A stretch of 64,000 nucleotides of DNA from Candidatus Desulfovibrio kirbyi (lineage in GTDB: Bacteria > Desulfobacterota > Desulfovibrionia > Desulfovibrionales > Desulfovibrionaceae): positions 1-64,000 of the forward strand of contig BLLL01000005.1 of NCBI GenBank assembly GCA_013374015.1, in the 5' to 3' direction. Shown here in pieces: positions 35,952 to 48,008 of this stretch. The position numbers were made by a program, and so were the translations under genes. Numbering within the stretch: the first letter of the stretch is position 1; every line of letters starts with the position of its first letter. The notes beneath the pieces were generated by a model that ran no database searches, had not been told where the DNA came from, and saw only the letters and a program-made list of their open reading frames with translations.

Positions 35952-37493
35952 ATGCCGCTCAGTAAGGTTGTTATCATTGACTATGGCTCGCAGGTCACTC
36001 AGCTTATCGCCCGCCGCGTGCGTGAGGCCGGCATATATTCTGAAATTCATTCCTGCGCCACGCCGGGCGATCAGATAGCCGCGCTGCGCCCCTCAGCCCT
36101 GATTCTTTCCGGAGGACCGGCCAGCGTTGGAGAGGAAGACGCGCCAACCCTTGATCCCACCCTCCTCACTCTGGGTGTTCCCGTATTGGGAATTTGCTAT
36201 GGAATGCAACTGCTGGCGCACCACCTAGGGGGGCAACTGGCCAAATCTCTGACGCGAGAATACGGTCCAGCGGATTTGCGCCGGAGCGCGGCCTGCACGC
36301 TCTGGGACGGCCTTGACAAAGACGTTTCCCGCGTCTGGATGAGTCACGGCGACAAGGTGCTCACGCCCCCGCCCGACTTTACCGTTACGGGAAGCACGCC
36401 CACGCTGGATGTGACCGCTATGGCAAATGAAGACAAAAAAATCTACGCCGTGCAGTTCCATCCTGAAGTCCACCACAGCGTGGACGGCGTGCAGATGCTG
36501 CGCAATTTTCTGTTCAAAGCGGCAAGGCTCACGCCGGACTGGACAATGGCCTCCTTTGTCGACCGCACAATTCAGGCAATGGCCGAACAGATCGGTGACA
36601 GGCATGTTGTATGCGCCCTTTCCGGCGGCATTGATTCCACGGTAGTAGCCGTGCTGCTCAACCACGCCATAGGCAAAAGGCTGCACTGTATCTTTGTGGA
36701 CAACGGCCTGCTGCGGCTAAATGAAGGCGAAGAGGTGCCCCGCTGCATGCGTGAACACTTCAACCTCAATCTCACTGTCGTACAGGCGCAGGACCGCTTC
36801 CTCTCACGCCTCAAAGGGGTGGACGATCCGGAACAGAAACGAAAAATTATCGGACGCACTTTCATTGAGATTTTTGACGAAGAAGCCTCAAAGCTGCCCC
36901 AAGTGGACTTTTTGGCCCAAGGCACCCTGTACCCGGACATTATTGAATCCGTTTCTCACAAAGGCCCCAGCGCGGTCATCAAAAGCCACCATAATGTCGG
37001 CGGGTTGCCGGAAACCATGAACCTCAAACTCGTTGAACCCCTGCGTGAGCTTTTTAAAGACGAAGTGCGCAAGGTCGCGGCACAGCTCAATATGCCGGAT
37101 TCCATTGTCTGGCGGCAGCCCTTTCCCGGCCCCGGACTTGCCATCAGGATTTTGGGCGCAGTAACGGAACAGCGCCTGTACATTCTGCGCAAGGCGGACA
37201 ACATTGTTCAGCAGGAGTTGCGCGATTCAGGCTGGTATACCAAGGTATGGCAAGGCTTTGCCGTGCTGCTGCCCTTAAAGACCGTGGGCGTTATGGGCGA
37301 TCAGCGTACCTATGAACATATTATCGCCCTGCGCATTGTAGATAGCGTGGACGCGATGACAGCCGATTGGACACGCTTGCCGCCGGAAATTATTGAACGC
37401 ATGTCCGGCAGGATCATCAGTGAGGTCAAGGGCGTCAACCGCGTTGTGTACGATGTTTCCTCAAAACCGCCCAGCACAATTGAGTGGGAATAG
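35952..37493 (+). CDS. guaA: GMP synthase (glutamine-hydrolysing)
   Basis: A 513-residue enzyme that aminates XMP to GMP. The class I amidotransferase domain has Cys82 in GICYGMQ and the FHPEVHH histidine near residue 170. The ATP pyrophosphatase domain has the P-loop SGGIDST near residue 220, and the C-terminal dimerisation domain ends in KPPSTIEWE. It follows guaB after 12 bases. Confidence 0.97.
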   Translation: MPLSKVVIIDYGSQVTQLIARRVREAGIYSEIHSCATPGDQIAALRPSALILSGGPASVGEEDAPTLDPTLLTLGVPVLGICYGMQLLAHHLGGQLAKSLTREYGPADLRRSAACTLWDGLDKDVSRVWMSHGDKVLTPPPDFTVTGSTPTLDVTAMANEDKKIYAVQFHPEVHHSVDGVQMLRNFLFKAARLTPDWTMASFVDRTIQAMAEQIGDRHVVCALSGGIDSTVVAVLLNHAIGKRLHCIFVDNGLLRLNEGEEVPRCMREHFNLNLTVVQAQDRFLSRLKGVDDPEQKRKIIGRTFIEIFDEEASKLPQVDFLAQGTLYPDIIESVSHKGPSAVIKSHHNVGGLPETMNLKLVEPLRELFKDEVRKVAAQLNMPDSIVWRQPFPGPGLAIRILGAVTEQRLYILRKADNIVQQELRDSGWYTKVWQGFAVLLPLKTVGVMGDQRTYEHIIALRIVDSVDAMTADWTRLPPEIIERMSGRIISEVKGVNRVVYDVSSKPPSTIEWE

Positions 37494-37495
37494 AC

Positions 37496-37837
37496 ATGTT
37501 CGGCATAGGCGGCATGGAACTTCTTGTCATTTTCCTGGTGGCACTCATCGTTTTGGGGCCTAAAAGCCTTGTGGATATTTCCCGTACTTTGGGCAAGGTT
37601 ATGGGAGAATTTCGCCGCGTTTCCACAGATTTTCAGCGCACCCTCAACACTGAAGCAGCGCGGGAAGACGAGAACCAGCGTAAAAAAGAAACCGCAAGCG
37701 CCGCGCCGGACGCCGCCGTCCCCCCACAATCTCCCGCTTCTCCCCCAACGACCCCAACGCCTCTTGATCGGGCCGTAGCAAAGGCGGAAGCCGAATCTGC
37801 AGCCGGAGAATCAACCCCGCCCGAGGCCAAAGCATGA
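37496..37837 (+). CDS. tatB: Sec-independent translocase subunit TatB
   Basis: 113 residues: a single N-terminal transmembrane helix (MFGIGGMELLVIFLVALIVLGPKSL) with the GP hinge, an amphipathic helix, and a proline/alanine-rich charged tail. The hinge and glutamate at position 8 mark the TatA/B family. TatB is favoured because tatC follows directly, overlapping by four bases. It receives folded twin-arginine precursors with TatC. Confidence 0.88.
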   Translation: MFGIGGMELLVIFLVALIVLGPKSLVDISRTLGKVMGEFRRVSTDFQRTLNTEAAREDENQRKKETASAAPDAAVPPQSPASPPTTPTPLDRAVAKAEAESAAGESTPPEAKA

Positions 37838-38715
37838 GTGGAGCGCCCTCGGATTTCCCGAAAAATGTCCTTGCCATGCCGGGATGGCAACCCGACACAC
37901 CATCACAAACAGGGCACATGGACAAAACGCCACGCGTTGCCGCCGCAAGTGAAAAAAATGCGGACAAAATGCCCCTGATGGAACACCTGAACGAGCTGCG
38001 CGTATGCCTGACACGCTGCTGCATCGCTGTCGGCATTGCCTTTCTTGCCTGCTGGACCGTAGTTGAGCCTGTTTTTGACGCGCTGGTCAATCCGCTGCTG
38101 GCCGTTTTGCCGCCCAAATCTTCGCCCATATATACAACACTGCCCGAAGGTTTTTTTACCCGCATGTACCTTGCTTTTATTACAGGCCTTTTTCTGGCAA
38201 GCCCTGTCATTTTTTACCAGATATGGCGTTTCATCGTACCTGGCCTGTACGATGAGGAAAAACGCTTTATTGTGCCCATCGCAGTGGTTTCAGCGCTTTT
38301 TTTTATTGGGGGCGGATGTTTTTGCTACTTCCTGGTTTTTCCATACGGCTTCAATTGGTTTGTAAGTTTTGACTCAGAAACTGTTAATTTCATGCCAAAG
38401 ATCAGTGACTACCTTGATTTGGTGCTCAAGCTGATTTTGGCCTTTGGTCTGATTTTTGAAATGCCGCTCTTTGCCTTTTTTTTGTCGCGCATGGGGATTA
38501 TTACCGCAGCAATGATGCGCAGCTCGCGCCGTTATGCCGTTTTGAGCATTTTTATCGTAGCCGCGATTTTAACGCCGCCCGATCCCGGGTCGCAAATATT
38601 GATGGCGTGTCCCATGCTTTTGCTGTACGAATTGAGCATAGTGGTGGCTGCGGCTTTCGGATGTAAAAAGAAATCGCGGGACATGCCGGGGGCAACCGCT
38701 GTGGAGAAGACATGA
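37834..38715 (+). CDS. tatC: Sec-independent translocase subunit TatC
   Basis: A 293-residue six-helix inner-membrane protein that binds twin-arginine signal peptides. After a non-conserved 45-residue N-terminal extension comes the family start [14 protein letters not shown], then [31 protein letters not shown] and a C-terminal [10 protein letters not shown] motif. The N-terminal extension is longer than usual; ATG 37921 or 37972 could also serve as starts. It overlaps tatB and hisB by four bases each. Confidence 0.93.
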   Translation: MSGAPSDFPKNVLAMPGWQPDTPSQTGHMDKTPRVAAASEKNADKMPLMEHLNELRVCLTRCCIAVGIAFLACWTVVEPVFDALVNPLLAVLPPKSSPIYTTLPEGFFTRMYLAFITGLFLASPVIFYQIWRFIVPGLYDEEKRFIVPIAVVSALFFIGGGCFCYFLVFPYGFNWFVSFDSETVNFMPKISDYLDLVLKLILAFGLIFEMPLFAFFLSRMGIITAAMMRSSRRYAVLSIFIVAAILTPPDPGSQILMACPMLLLYELSIVVAAAFGCKKKSRDMPGATAVEKT

Positions 38716-39305
38716 AAACCACCAGAATGTCCATACAACAACGCCTCAGCGCGGAGACGAACGTCGCCATAACCCTAACGCTGGACGGGAAAGGTACAAC
38801 AGATATACTGACAGGCGTGGGATTTTTGGACCACATGCTGACCCTCACAGCGTTTTGGGCAGGGATTGATCTGAAAATAGCCTGTCAGGGAGATGTGCAT
38901 GTGGACGCCCACCACACTGTGGAAGATGTGGGGCTGACGCTTGGCCTGGCCATTGCCGATGCGCTGGGGGACAAATCCGGCATAGCGCGGGTCGGCTATG
39001 GGCGGGTGCCGATGGACGAAGCGTTGGCGGAAGTCACAGTGGATTTTTCCGGCAGGCCGTGGCTGGAATGGCACGGCGACGATCTCATTCCCGCTGTTAT
39101 TGTCGGAGAAGAAAAAGACATTTGGCGCGAATTTTACAAATCTCTGGCAGGGAGCGCCCGCTGCAATCTGCACCTTGCCTTTTTGTATGGCAGAAACGGC
39201 CACCATCTGCTGGAATCAGCGGCAAAAAGTTTTGGGATTGCTCTGGCCCAGGCCATACGCAAAAACGGCACAACCATCAGAAGCACAAAAGGGAGCCTTG
39301 CCTAA
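38712..39305 (+). CDS. hisB: Imidazoleglycerol-phosphate dehydratase
   Basis: A 197-residue monofunctional HisB of the histidine pathway. It shows the Mn-binding motifs [10 protein letters not shown] and [12 protein letters not shown], the [15 protein letters not shown] segment and the DFSGRPWL strand. It overlaps tatC by four bases and shares one base with the next gene (TAATG), so it is in the middle of the gua-tat-his operon. Confidence 0.96.
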   Translation: MKTTRMSIQQRLSAETNVAITLTLDGKGTTDILTGVGFLDHMLTLTAFWAGIDLKIACQGDVHVDAHHTVEDVGLTLGLAIADALGDKSGIARVGYGRVPMDEALAEVTVDFSGRPWLEWHGDDLIPAVIVGEEKDIWREFYKSLAGSARCNLHLAFLYGRNGHHLLESAAKSFGIALAQAIRKNGTTIRSTKGSLA

Positions 39306-39961
39306 TGAATACCCGCTTCCCGACACTACTCTTGCTGATTGTCCTTTGTCTGCCTCTGGGCTGCAAATCCGCGCGCCCAACCTCTGAAGCACCGCGCGGC
39401 GTAGCGACAGGCTATACCATAACTGTTGCGCCATTTACGCAACCGGTTACAACAAGCCAGCTCATTACGGGGATAATTCCTGAACATCAGGGACGTATCC
39501 CCGTCGACATGCTCGCATCTCTAGACATAAAACTGCGCGAACTGCTGGCCGGCGATCAAAAACACCGCTACAGCTTCGCCTGGCCCACACGCCAACATCC
39601 CCTGCAGGACATAACGCGCTTTCATAATTCCGAGCAGCCGCAGGCCCTTCCGCTGTGGGTTGCCTACGGCAAAAAACTGGGAGCGGATGCCTTGCTGATT
39701 CCACAGGTGATTGACTGGCGCGAACGCCAAGGTTCAAGCGCCGGCGTTACCGAATCCGCTCAAGTGCGCGTGGAGTTTTTTTTGTTGAAAGTGTCGGACG
39801 CGACAATCGTCAACCGTTCTATATTTGAAGAAAAACAGATGGGATTGGCTGACAACCTGCTGACCGTAGGCAATTTTCTGAAAAGGCACGGGACATGGGT
39901 TACCGCCTCGGAACTAGCGGCAGACGGCATGGCAAAGGCGATAAAGGACATGAATCTGTGA
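39305..39961 (+). CDS. Conserved-type lipoprotein of unknown function
   Basis: 218 residues with a lipoprotein signal ([18 protein letters not shown], lipobox cysteine near residue 20) followed by a mixed alpha/beta domain ([52 protein letters not shown]). The [10 protein letters not shown]...F-L-K-V pattern resembles the GNA1162/CsgG-like group of envelope lipoproteins, but this is a weak similarity judged by eye. It sits between hisB and hisA, with one-base and four-base overlaps. Confidence 0.75.
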   Translation: MNTRFPTLLLLIVLCLPLGCKSARPTSEAPRGVATGYTITVAPFTQPVTTSQLITGIIPEHQGRIPVDMLASLDIKLRELLAGDQKHRYSFAWPTRQHPLQDITRFHNSEQPQALPLWVAYGKKLGADALLIPQVIDWRERQGSSAGVTESAQVRVEFFLLKVSDATIVNRSIFEEKQMGLADNLLTVGNFLKRHGTWVTASELAADGMAKAIKDMNL

Positions 39962-40689
39962 TTCTTTTCCCTGCTGTAGACATACAAAACGGACAAGCCG
40001 TGCGCTTGAAACAGGGACGCGCCGAAGATGTTACCGTTTTTGAAGCGGACCCCGTGTGCGCGGCAAAAAGCTGGGAAGCGCGCGGCGCGAGCTGGCTGCA
40101 TCTGGTGGATCTGGACGGCGCTTTTGAAGGCGCGCCAAAAAATCAGGCAATCATCCGGCGCATTTGCCGAGAACTCAACATTCCGGTGCAGCTTGGCGGC
40201 GGCATACGCAGTGAGCCCACTGCCGCGGCGTATCTGGAAGCCGGAGTGTCACGTCTGATCATAGGCACCGTCGCTCTGGAGCAACCGGAACTTTTTGCCG
40301 GACTCTGCACGACCTTTCCCCAAAAAATCGGCGTCTCCCTAGACGCTGTCGCGGGCAAACTCAAAAGCCGGGGATGGGTTGCGGACACGGGTCTTTGCGT
40401 GGACGATGCGCTATCCGGCCTGCTGGATGCCGGGGCGGCCTTTGTTATCTATACGGATATTGAACGCGACGGTATGCAAAGCGGCATCAATGTGGAGGCG
40501 CTGGCGCATCTTGCCGAAATTTCCACAGTACCTGTCATAGCGGCAGGCGGAGTTGCCACGCTTGCCGATATACAAAAACTCTATCCGCTGACGCTGAACA
40601 CCAGCCTGCAAGGCGCGGTGAGCGGACGGGCGCTGTATGAAGGGACGCTCAACCTAGAAGAAGCCAACGCCTGGATTGCCGCACAATAA
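39958..40689 (+). CDS. hisA: ProFAR isomerase HisA
   Basis: A 243-residue (beta/alpha)8 barrel that isomerises phosphoribosyl-formimino-AICAR-P in histidine synthesis. It starts at GTG 39958, which overlaps the lipoprotein stop (GTGA), giving the family N-terminus [19 protein letters not shown] with the catalytic aspartate at residue 8. The second aspartate is in [12 protein letters not shown]. The phosphate sites GGGIRS and AAGGVA are present. It is the last gene of the operon. Confidence 0.94.
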   Translation: MILFPAVDIQNGQAVRLKQGRAEDVTVFEADPVCAAKSWEARGASWLHLVDLDGAFEGAPKNQAIIRRICRELNIPVQLGGGIRSEPTAAAYLEAGVSRLIIGTVALEQPELFAGLCTTFPQKIGVSLDAVAGKLKSRGWVADTGLCVDDALSGLLDAGAAFVIYTDIERDGMQSGINVEALAHLAEISTVPVIAAGGVATLADIQKLYPLTLNTSLQGAVSGRALYEGTLNLEEANAWIAAQ

Positions 40690-40724
40690 CAACTGCGCAT
40701 ATCACAGGAAAATGCTGATATATT

Positions 40725-43163
40725 CTACTGTGCTGTCTGGCTCTGAACAGCACAGTCCCTGTCGTTTCGCAAAGAATAACAAATGGGTTGCGCATCCGGC
40801 CGGCCGGAAAAAATTTCCTCCGGCGAGGCAGCCAGCGCCTCAGGCAATACTTCGTCCACATGCTCTACAAAAATCAGTTCCAGATCCTTGAGTACATCAT
40901 CCGGCACATCTTTCAAATCTTTTTCGTTGTCACGGGGCATGACAACACGTCTGATTCCGCTACGGCGCGCTGCAAGCAGTTTTTCCCGCAGACCGCCGAT
41001 AGGCAGCACGCGCCCCCGCAAGGAAATCTCACCTGTCATCGCCACATCATGCCGCACTGGAATACCGAGCAGAGCTGACGTGATGGAGGTTGCCAGCGTG
41101 ATTCCGGCCGAAGGGCCGTCTTTTGGCGTTGCGCCGGAAGGCACGTGCACGTGTATGTCCACCTTGCGGTGAAAACGCGGGTCCAGCCCAAGCAAATCAG
41201 CCCGTGAGCGCACATACGAAAAAGCGGCCTTTGCCGATTCTGTCATCACCTCGCCAAGCTGCCCTGTCGTGACCACATGCCCTGTGCCGCTCATCAGGGA
41301 TGTCTCCACCAACAATATTTCACCACCGCGCTGATTGTAGGCAAGCCCGGCGCACACCCCCACCTGGGGTCTGTCCTCACGCTCTTCATGACGATATTTT
41401 TTAACGCCAAGAAAAGAAGCAAGATTCCGGGGAGTGACGGTCACAGATTTCTCAAGGTTGTCTTCCTGCACAAGGCGAATGGCTGTCTTGCGGCACAACG
41501 CGCCAATTTCCCGCTCCAGATTACGCACGCCGGCTTCACACGTGTAGGCACGGATGATTTCAAGCAGAGCGTTTTCGGACAAACGCATATTATGTTCTTT
41601 AAGGCCATGTTCTTCAATTTGTCTGGGAATCAGAAAATGCCGCGCAATATGGCGTTTTTCCGTTTCCAGATAGCTTGACAATTCGATGAGTTCCATTCTG
41701 TCAAGCAATGGCGCGGGAATTCCGTGCAAAGAATTGGCTGTGGTGATAAAAAAAATCTTGGAGAGATCGTATTCCATATCCAGATAATGATCCATAAACG
41801 CCATATTTTGTTCCGGATCAAGCACCTCCAGCAGAGCTGATGCCGGGTCTCCCCTGAAATCCGAGTTCATTTTGTCTATTTCATCAAGGCAAAACAAGGG
41901 ATTATTAAATTTAACCCGTTTGAGTGATTGAATGATTTTGCCGGGCAAAGCTCCAACATAGGTCCGGCGGTGTCCGCGGATTTCCGCCTCATCACGCACG
42001 CCGCCCAAGGCAAGCCTCACAAAATCACGCCCTGTGGCTTTGGCAACAGATTTTGCAAGAGATGTCTTGCCTACGCCGGGCGGCCCCACAAAACACAAAA
42101 TAGGGCCTTTCAGACCTTGCGAGAGCTTTTGAACGGCCAAGTATTCCAGAATACGCTCTTTTGGTTTTTCCAAACCGTAGTGCACACCCTCCAACGTAGC
42201 GCGCGCCTTTTCAATATCTATCTTGACAGTTTTCAGATCGTCCCACGGAAGACCCAAAACCCAGTCCACATAATTGTGCACCACTGTATATTCCGCAGCC
42301 GCTGGCGGCATGGTGCGCAGTTTTTTTGCTTCAGCCAAGGCTTTTTCACGGGCTTCCTCAGGCATATTGCGCGTCTTGATCTTCTCTTCAAGCTCGTTTA
42401 TCTCCGCCTGCAGATCTTCCTCACGCCCCATTTCTTTATTGATGGCCTTGATCTGCTCGGTAAGATAATATTCGCGCTGATTGCGTTCCATCTGTCCTTT
42501 AACACGGTCCTTGATGATCCTTTCCACAGAAGCCAGCGATACTTCGCTCTGCAGCAGTTCATAGGCCAGTTCCAGGCGTTTTGTAACGTCCGCACATTCC
42601 AGAACAGCCTGTTTTCTGTGATAGTCCGTTTTAAGATGAGCAACAATCACATCTGCCAGCGCGCCAGGATCCTTCAGCGACAAAATGGCCTGAATGGCCT
42701 CTTGGGGAATTCTTTTCGTACTTTTTCCATACTCTTCCACAGCCTCGTGTGTTGCCCGCACAAGAGCATCCTTCTCTTCTTCGGACGTCCCCTGTACCTC
42801 ACGCATTTTAAGAACGCGCACAACAACGCACTGCCCGGCTTCGCGCAGACTTTCCCATTTTGCCCGATACAAACCCTCAAAAAGAACCTTGATGGTGCCG
42901 TCAGGCAAACGCAGCATCTGCAAAACCCTGCTGACAACACCCACAGGGCACAGATCGCTCTCGGCAGGTTTTTCCAATTCGGGCTTTTGCTGCGCTACAA
43001 GAAAAATATGCTTGTCGTAACCATTCTGCGCCGCTTCGATCGCTTTGATGGAAGCTCCACGCCCCACAAAAAGCGGCACGATGGAGCGGGGAAATACCAC
43101 AACTTCCCGCAACGGCATAACCGGTAGATCGACAAACACTCCCACATGCTTTATCACGGCCAT
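40725..43163 (-). CDS. lon: ATP-dependent protease Lon
   Basis: An 812-residue AAA+ serine protease: the N-terminal substrate domain ([13 protein letters not shown]), Walker [17 protein letters not shown], sensor and arginine-finger regions, and the protease domain with Ser in [13 protein letters not shown] and the catalytic lysine in [21 protein letters not shown] site precedes the ATG. It closes the tig-clpP-clpX-lon cluster, a protein quality-control arrangement seen in many proteobacteria. Confidence 0.97.
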   Translation of the reverse strand: MAVIKHVGVFVDLPVMPLREVVVFPRSIVPLFVGRGASIKAIEAAQNGYDKHIFLVAQQKPELEKPAESDLCPVGVVSRVLQMLRLPDGTIKVLFEGLYRAKWESLREAGQCVVVRVLKMREVQGTSEEEKDALVRATHEAVEEYGKSTKRIPQEAIQAILSLKDPGALADVIVAHLKTDYHRKQAVLECADVTKRLELAYELLQSEVSLASVERIIKDRVKGQMERNQREYYLTEQIKAINKEMGREEDLQAEINELEEKIKTRNMPEEAREKALAEAKKLRTMPPAAAEYTVVHNYVDWVLGLPWDDLKTVKIDIEKARATLEGVHYGLEKPKERILEYLAVQKLSQGLKGPILCFVGPPGVGKTSLAKSVAKATGRDFVRLALGGVRDEAEIRGHRRTYVGALPGKIIQSLKRVKFNNPLFCLDEIDKMNSDFRGDPASALLEVLDPEQNMAFMDHYLDMEYDLSKIFFITTANSLHGIPAPLLDRMELIELSSYLETEKRHIARHFLIPRQIEEHGLKEHNMRLSENALLEIIRAYTCEAGVRNLEREIGALCRKTAIRLVQEDNLEKSVTVTPRNLASFLGVKKYRHEEREDRPQVGVCAGLAYNQRGGEILLVETSLMSGTGHVVTTGQLGEVMTESAKAAFSYVRSRADLLGLDPRFHRKVDIHVHVPSGATPKDGPSAGITLATSITSALLGIPVRHDVAMTGEISLRGRVLPIGGLREKLLAARRSGIRRVVMPRDNEKDLKDVPDDVLKDLELIFVEHVDEVLPEALAASPEEIFSGRPDAQPICYSLRNDRDCAVQSQTAQ
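40727..40756. repeat. 10-bp inverted repeat at the hisA/lon convergence
   Basis: ACTGTGCTGT (40727-40736) and ACAGCACAGT (40747-40756) pair perfectly over a 10-base loop, within the last codons of lon. No clear T-run follows on either strand, so it may slow transcription from both sides without being a classic terminator. Confidence 0.5.
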
Positions 43164-43188
43164 ATTTACTCCAGGCAGTCAGGATATG

Positions 43189-44475
43189 TCAGGACGCTTT
43201 ATCTTCCACAGTAAACTGTTCGCTTGCGGGGACTTCCGTGCCGTCTCCATACAGCAGCACAGGTTCCTTGCCCTTTTCGATGACTGCGCGGTTGATCAAA
43301 CATTCTCGCACATTGGACATGGACGGGAGCTTGAACATAATGTCCAGCATAGTTTTTTCAATCACGTTGCGCAGACCGCGCGCGCCGGTCTTTCGCTCAA
43401 TGGCCCGCGCCGCAATGGCTTTAAGGGCATTGGGCGTAAAACGCAAACTCACGCTGTCAACCTCAAACAGCTTCTGGTACTGTCGCACCAAAGCGTTTTT
43501 AGGCTCAGTGAGAATGCGTATCATATCGGGCTCATCCAGTTCATCCACGTGCGTAATAATCGGGATGCGCCCCACGAATTCCGGAATCAGACCAAATTTC
43601 ACCAGGTCTTGGGGATGAATCTTTTCCAGCAGTTCCACCATGGACAGTTCACCGCTTGCCCGTACCTTGGCGCCAAAGCCCATGGAACCACCGCTCACAC
43701 GGGTTTCCACAATCTTATCAAGTCCCACAAACGCTCCGCCCACAATAAACAGAATATTTGAAGTGTTCAGGCGGATAAATTCCTGCTGCGGGTGCTTGCG
43801 TCCGCCCTTTGGGGGAATATTGGCATCTGTCCCTTCAATAATTTTCAAAAGCGCCTGCTGTACGCCTTCGCCGGACACGTCACGGGTAATTGACGGCCCA
43901 TCACCCTTGCGGGAAATTTTATCTATTTCATCAATATAGATAATGCCCCTGCTTGCGGCCTCCAGATTATGGTTGGCGTTCTGCACAAGCTGGACAAGAA
44001 TGTTTTCCACATCTTCCCCGACATACCCTGCCTCGGTGAGCGTTGTAGCGTCGGCAATGGCAAAGGGGACGCGCAGAACCCTCGCCAATGTTTTGGCCAG
44101 CAGGGTTTTTCCGCTTCCTGAAGGACCGACAAGCAGAATGTTGCTTTTGTCCAGCTCCACATCGTCGCCAATGGCGTTGGCATAAAACACACGCTTGTAG
44201 TGATTGTGCACAGCGACAGCAAGAATCTTTTTTGCCTCGTGCTGGCCGATAACGTATTCGTCCAGACGGTCTTTGATCTCCTGTGGCAAAAGCAGACGTT
44301 CATCGCCCTCAACAGAACTTTGCAAATGATCGTTCGCTATAATCCTGCAACAGTCTTTGATGCACTTGTCACAGATGCTGACATCATCCTGCATGATAAG
44401 ATTGCGCACTTCCATCTCGTTTTTGCCGCAAAAGGAACAGCGCAGAGGTTCCGGGGATTTTTTAATTTTGCCCAT
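43189..44475 (-). CDS. clpX: ClpX ATPase subunit
   Basis: A 428-residue AAA+ unfoldase that feeds ClpP. The N-terminal zinc domain has C-x2-C ... C-x2-C (CSFCGKN and CDKCIKDCC), Walker A is [15 protein letters not shown], Walker B lies in [10 protein letters not shown], and IGF-type ClpP contact and RKTGARGLR sensor-2 motifs follow. The frame is open 20 codons upstream, but MGKIKK is the family start. Seven bases separate it from clpP. Confidence 0.96.
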   Translation of the reverse strand: MGKIKKSPEPLRCSFCGKNEMEVRNLIMQDDVSICDKCIKDCCRIIANDHLQSSVEGDERLLLPQEIKDRLDEYVIGQHEAKKILAVAVHNHYKRVFYANAIGDDVELDKSNILLVGPSGSGKTLLAKTLARVLRVPFAIADATTLTEAGYVGEDVENILVQLVQNANHNLEAASRGIIYIDEIDKISRKGDGPSITRDVSGEGVQQALLKIIEGTDANIPPKGGRKHPQQEFIRLNTSNILFIVGGAFVGLDKIVETRVSGGSMGFGAKVRASGELSMVELLEKIHPQDLVKFGLIPEFVGRIPIITHVDELDEPDMIRILTEPKNALVRQYQKLFEVDSVSLRFTPNALKAIAARAIERKTGARGLRNVIEKTMLDIMFKLPSMSNVRECLINRAVIEKGKEPVLLYGDGTEVPASEQFTVEDKAS

Positions 44476-44482
44476 ATATTTA

Positions 44483-45091
44483 TTACCCGTTTTCTTCTTG
44501 TAACATGTCCTTGCGCGAAACCAGCACACGGTCAATAATGCCCAGTCCTTTGGCTTCGTCCGATGTCAAAAAATTATCACGCTCCGTGGCCTTGACCACT
44601 TCTTCATAGCTGCGTCGGGTATTTTCAGCCAGGATGCTGTTGAGCCTTTCCTTGAGACGCAACACTTCACGGGCATGTATTTCAATATCTGTGGCCTGAC
44701 CGTGAAACCCTCCCGACGGCTGATGAATCATTATCTGGCTGTTGGGTAATGCAAAACGCATACCAGGAGCGCCGGCCGCAAGCAAAAATGCCCCCATACT
44801 TGCCGCGCGACCGATACAAACCGTTGAAACCGGCGCTGAAATAAAACACATCGTGTCGTACACGGCAAACCCGGCTGTCACTGAGCCGCCCGGGGAATTA
44901 ATATACAGACTGATTTCCTTTTCAGGGTCTTGGGCTTCCAAAAAAAGCAGCTGCGCACAAATAAGCGATGCCGCAGCATCGTTTACCTCAGACCCCAGAA
45001 GTACGATACGATCCTTGAGCAGCCGCGAATAAATGTCATAGGCGCGTTCAGAACGGCCTGTAGTTTCAATAACCATGGGAATTAACGTCAT
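44483..45091 (-). CDS. clpP: ClpP protease subunit
   Basis: A 202-residue serine peptidase with Ser in [14 protein letters not shown], His in [10 protein letters not shown], and the catalytic aspartate region. The [16 protein letters not shown] start is the family N-terminus after a short propeptide. ATG 45091 has a GAGG site; the open frame extends upstream into tig without a better start. It forms the two-ring chamber used by ClpX. Confidence 0.96.
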   Translation of the reverse strand: MTLIPMVIETTGRSERAYDIYSRLLKDRIVLLGSEVNDAAASLICAQLLFLEAQDPEKEISLYINSPGGSVTAGFAVYDTMCFISAPVSTVCIGRAASMGAFLLAAGAPGMRFALPNSQIMIHQPSGGFHGQATDIEIHAREVLRLKERLNSILAENTRRSYEEVVKATERDNFLTSDEAKGLGIIDRVLVSRKDMLQEENG

Positions 45092-45125
45092 TGTCAGCCT
45101 CACACGTCCCGGAGTACGCCCGGCG

Positions 45126-46466
45126 CTAGCTTGGGCGGTTTTCGCCATTTTTGCCGGATTCGTTCCGGATCGGCGCGGGGTCAACTTCCGTAACTCTGGC
45201 CTTGTCGTACACGGCGTCCATTGCCTTGTCAGCCAACAAATGATCCCGCAGGGTAAATATCATGCCGGAACGCTGGTAGCGGTCAAGCAATGTTTCAAAA
45301 TCTTCGCCGCTGTTCCTGCTCGCCTGAAAAATCTGCTGTCGCAGTTCCTGATCGCTCACCACAAGTTCTTCTTTTTTGGCAATACGGAGCAACAGCACGC
45401 GTGTCCGCACGATCTCCTCAGCCTGCGGGCGCAGGTCCCCGCGCAACTCCTCAAGGCTTCTTCCGGAGGAAGCCTCCAGACTCCTACCAAGCCGCTCCAG
45501 ACGGTCCTGCTCTCTGGCAAGCAGCATGTTCAGCTGCGTCTCCACCATACTTTCGGGCAGGGCAAATTCCAGATCTTTCAGAAGACGCGTGAGCAACGTA
45601 TTTTGCGCGGCGCTCTTGTGCAAACTTGCGCGGCTTGACATATAGCTTTTATTCAGCGCCTCATAGAGTTCGTCAATGCTCTCAAACTTAAGCTTCTTTA
45701 AAAAATTATCATCAATATCAGGAAGTTGTCGTTCCTTTATAGCATGCACACTGACCTTCATGGTCACGGTTTTTCCGGCAAGATCCTTGACGAGGAAATC
45801 TTCCGGAAAGCTGATTTCCCCTTCGCCTTCCTGCCCGTACGGTATGGTTTTTACCAATTTTTCAAAATCTTCAAAGGCCTGACGCGCGCCAAGCTCCAGG
45901 TCAAAATTTTCCGCATTCAGGTGTTCAAGCGGCGCACCGTTTTCATACGCGGCAAAATCCAGATTCACAATTTGGCCGTCAACCCCCGGGCCAACGCCGT
46001 CAATCGGTACAAGCTTCGCGTGCTGGAGTCTGATGCGGTCAAGCATGGCCCCTGTTGCGTCCTTGTCCAAAATCACCTTTTCCTGCTCAACCTCCAACCC
46101 TTCGTAGACCGGCAGATCAAAATCCGGGAGCGTTTCAAATTCGAGAGTGTACGAATAGGCGTTGCCACGAGCAAGCTCCCCGTCGCCGTCCGTTTTAATT
46201 TCCGACACAGGCGTGGCATCAAGCGCCCGCATGATCTCGTTTATGTGCGCATTGACAATGTCCTGACGAGCTTCCTCATAAATTTTTTGGCGAAAGCGCT
46301 TTTCAATCAGGGATGACGGCGCTTTGCCCTTTCGAAATCCGTCCATGTGCACAGTGTTTCTGTACAGCGCGATAGTGGCCATGATGGCCGCTTCCACTTC
46401 CTGCGGAGCCGCGGTAATGGCAACCTTTTTTTTAACCTGTGATAATTCTTCAACACTATGTTCCAC
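45126..46466 (-). CDS. tig: Trigger factor
   Basis: A 446-residue ribosome-bound chaperone and peptidyl-prolyl isomerase. The ribosome-binding signature [16 protein letters not shown] is near residue 45. The central FKBP-like domain ([14 protein letters not shown]) and the C-terminal helical arms follow. It starts at GTG 46466 after an AAGGAG site. It is the first gene of the tig-clpP-clpX-lon group. Confidence 0.94.
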   Translation of the reverse strand: MEHSVEELSQVKKKVAITAAPQEVEAAIMATIALYRNTVHMDGFRKGKAPSSLIEKRFRQKIYEEARQDIVNAHINEIMRALDATPVSEIKTDGDGELARGNAYSYTLEFETLPDFDLPVYEGLEVEQEKVILDKDATGAMLDRIRLQHAKLVPIDGVGPGVDGQIVNLDFAAYENGAPLEHLNAENFDLELGARQAFEDFEKLVKTIPYGQEGEGEISFPEDFLVKDLAGKTVTMKVSVHAIKERQLPDIDDNFLKKLKFESIDELYEALNKSYMSSRASLHKSAAQNTLLTRLLKDLEFALPESMVETQLNMLLAREQDRLERLGRSLEASSGRSLEELRGDLRPQAEEIVRTRVLLLRIAKKEELVVSDQELRQQIFQASRNSGEDFETLLDRYQRSGMIFTLRDHLLADKAMDAVYDKARVTEVDPAPIRNESGKNGENRPS

Positions 46467-46643
46467 GTATGTCTCCTTGGCAACATTTTTATGTTATATG
46501 TATACCTTTTGCCGCGTGTGCGCAAGCCGCAAACGCGCCTTGAAGAAACTATGTTTTGCCGCAAAAAAACACTACCCAACCCCCACCAATCTGTCGAAAT
46601 TTTTTGACAGGTTATGGCATATACGGCTATTATGGTAGGAATC

Positions 46644-48008
46644 ATGAAATATGCTGCGTACCGTTTTTTGTGCCTTACACTGACTCTGGTCTGTCTGGCG
46701 GCGCTTGCAGCCTGCGGCAAGCAAACTCTACCCGACAGAGCGCTGTCGCCCTGGATGGGAACTGTGGATGATATCCGCGCCTTTCCGCAGGATTTGACCG
46801 TATACGCCGCCGCCATCGGCGCGGACAGGCCTCTGTTAAACGCGCGGGAACAGGCCACGCAGGACGCGCGCTTTGACCGGCTATTCTTTGCCCCGTGGGA
46901 CATGCAAAAAATTCCCGCGCGCCGCAAGGACATTGCTGAAATATTTCATAGGCCGAGGGGCTACAGACAGGGCGGCGCGCGTTGGACCCGGGCGCAGTGG
47001 GACAGCATCACCACAAACGCCAACCTTGCCGCCTTCCCTTCCCGCGCGCAGCCCGCCATCACGCTACGTACCACAGATCTGCGCGAAATGCCCACGCACG
47101 AGCCGCGCTTTTCCAGACCAACGCCCAATCCCCATGCTGATCCTTTTGATTATTTTCAATACAGCCTGCTGCCGCCGGGCACGCCGCTGCTGATTGGCCA
47201 TACAAGCCGTGACGGACGCTGGCACTTTGTGGAGACGCCCGCTGTCGGCGGCTGGGTGGACGCGGACGATGTGGGGCTTGTGGACGATGCATTCAAAAGG
47301 ACATGGCGCGTCGGGCGCTACGCGGCGCTTGTGCGGGACGGCGTGGTTTTGTCGGAAATATCCGGCAAAAACGGAAGACAAGAAGCCGGTATAGGCACGA
47401 TTCTGCCCCTCTCCGGACAAACGGCACTGCAGGTTCTCGCGCCGCGCAAGGCGGCTGGAGGCATGGCGGAAATCACTCACGCAACGCTTGCCCCGGGCGA
47501 TGCCGTTGTAAAGCCAATGCCCCTGACTGCCGGAAACATAGCGCGTGTTGGCAATGACATGATGGGGCAGCCCTATGGTTGGGGCGGCATGTTCAGCAAC
47601 CGTGACTGTTCCGCCCTGACACGCGATCTGTTCACGCCTTTCGGCGTCTGGCTTCCGCGCAATTCCTCAGCCCAGGCGCGGTTTGGGCTTGTGCGTTCTC
47701 TGGATGCCCTTGACAGCAAGGAAAAAGAATCCGCGCTGTTAGCTGACGGAGCGCCTTTTTTGAGTCTTGTGGGAATGCGCGGACACATTGCCCTGTATCT
47801 GGGCAACTACAAAAACCGCGCGCTTGTTTTTCACAATATCTGGGGGTTGCGCGTGGTTGAAGACGGCAATGACAACAGCCGTTTTGTGCTGGGCCGGGCT
47901 GTGGTGACAAGCATCACTCCCGGGCGTGAACTGAAAAATCTGTACCATGGCGCCGTGTTTGCCGACAGGATACGCACGTTGTCCACTCTCGCGGACCAGT
48001 ATCGTTGA
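46644..48008 (+). CDS. NlpC/P60 family lipoprotein peptidase with SH3 domain
   Basis: A 454-residue envelope lipoprotein (signal CLTLTLVCLAALAAC, lipobox cysteine near residue 24). An N-terminal stabilising domain (about 40-150) and bacterial SH3-like segments (LLIGHTSRDGRWHFVETP, GGWVDADDVGLV) precede a papain-like NlpC/P60 domain. There the nucleophile is in SNRDCSALTRDLF and the histidine in MRGHIALYLG. Such enzymes cut between D-Glu and diaminopimelate in cell-wall peptides. The start at 46644 was chosen for its TAGGAA site. It overlaps the next gene by four bases (TTGA). Confidence 0.87.
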   Translation: MKYAAYRFLCLTLTLVCLAALAACGKQTLPDRALSPWMGTVDDIRAFPQDLTVYAAAIGADRPLLNAREQATQDARFDRLFFAPWDMQKIPARRKDIAEIFHRPRGYRQGGARWTRAQWDSITTNANLAAFPSRAQPAITLRTTDLREMPTHEPRFSRPTPNPHADPFDYFQYSLLPPGTPLLIGHTSRDGRWHFVETPAVGGWVDADDVGLVDDAFKRTWRVGRYAALVRDGVVLSEISGKNGRQEAGIGTILPLSGQTALQVLAPRKAAGGMAEITHATLAPGDAVVKPMPLTAGNIARVGNDMMGQPYGWGGMFSNRDCSALTRDLFTPFGVWLPRNSSAQARFGLVRSLDALDSKEKESALLADGAPFLSLVGMRGHIALYLGNYKNRALVFHNIWGLRVVEDGNDNSRFVLGRAVVTSITPGRELKNLYHGAVFADRIRTLSTLADQYR

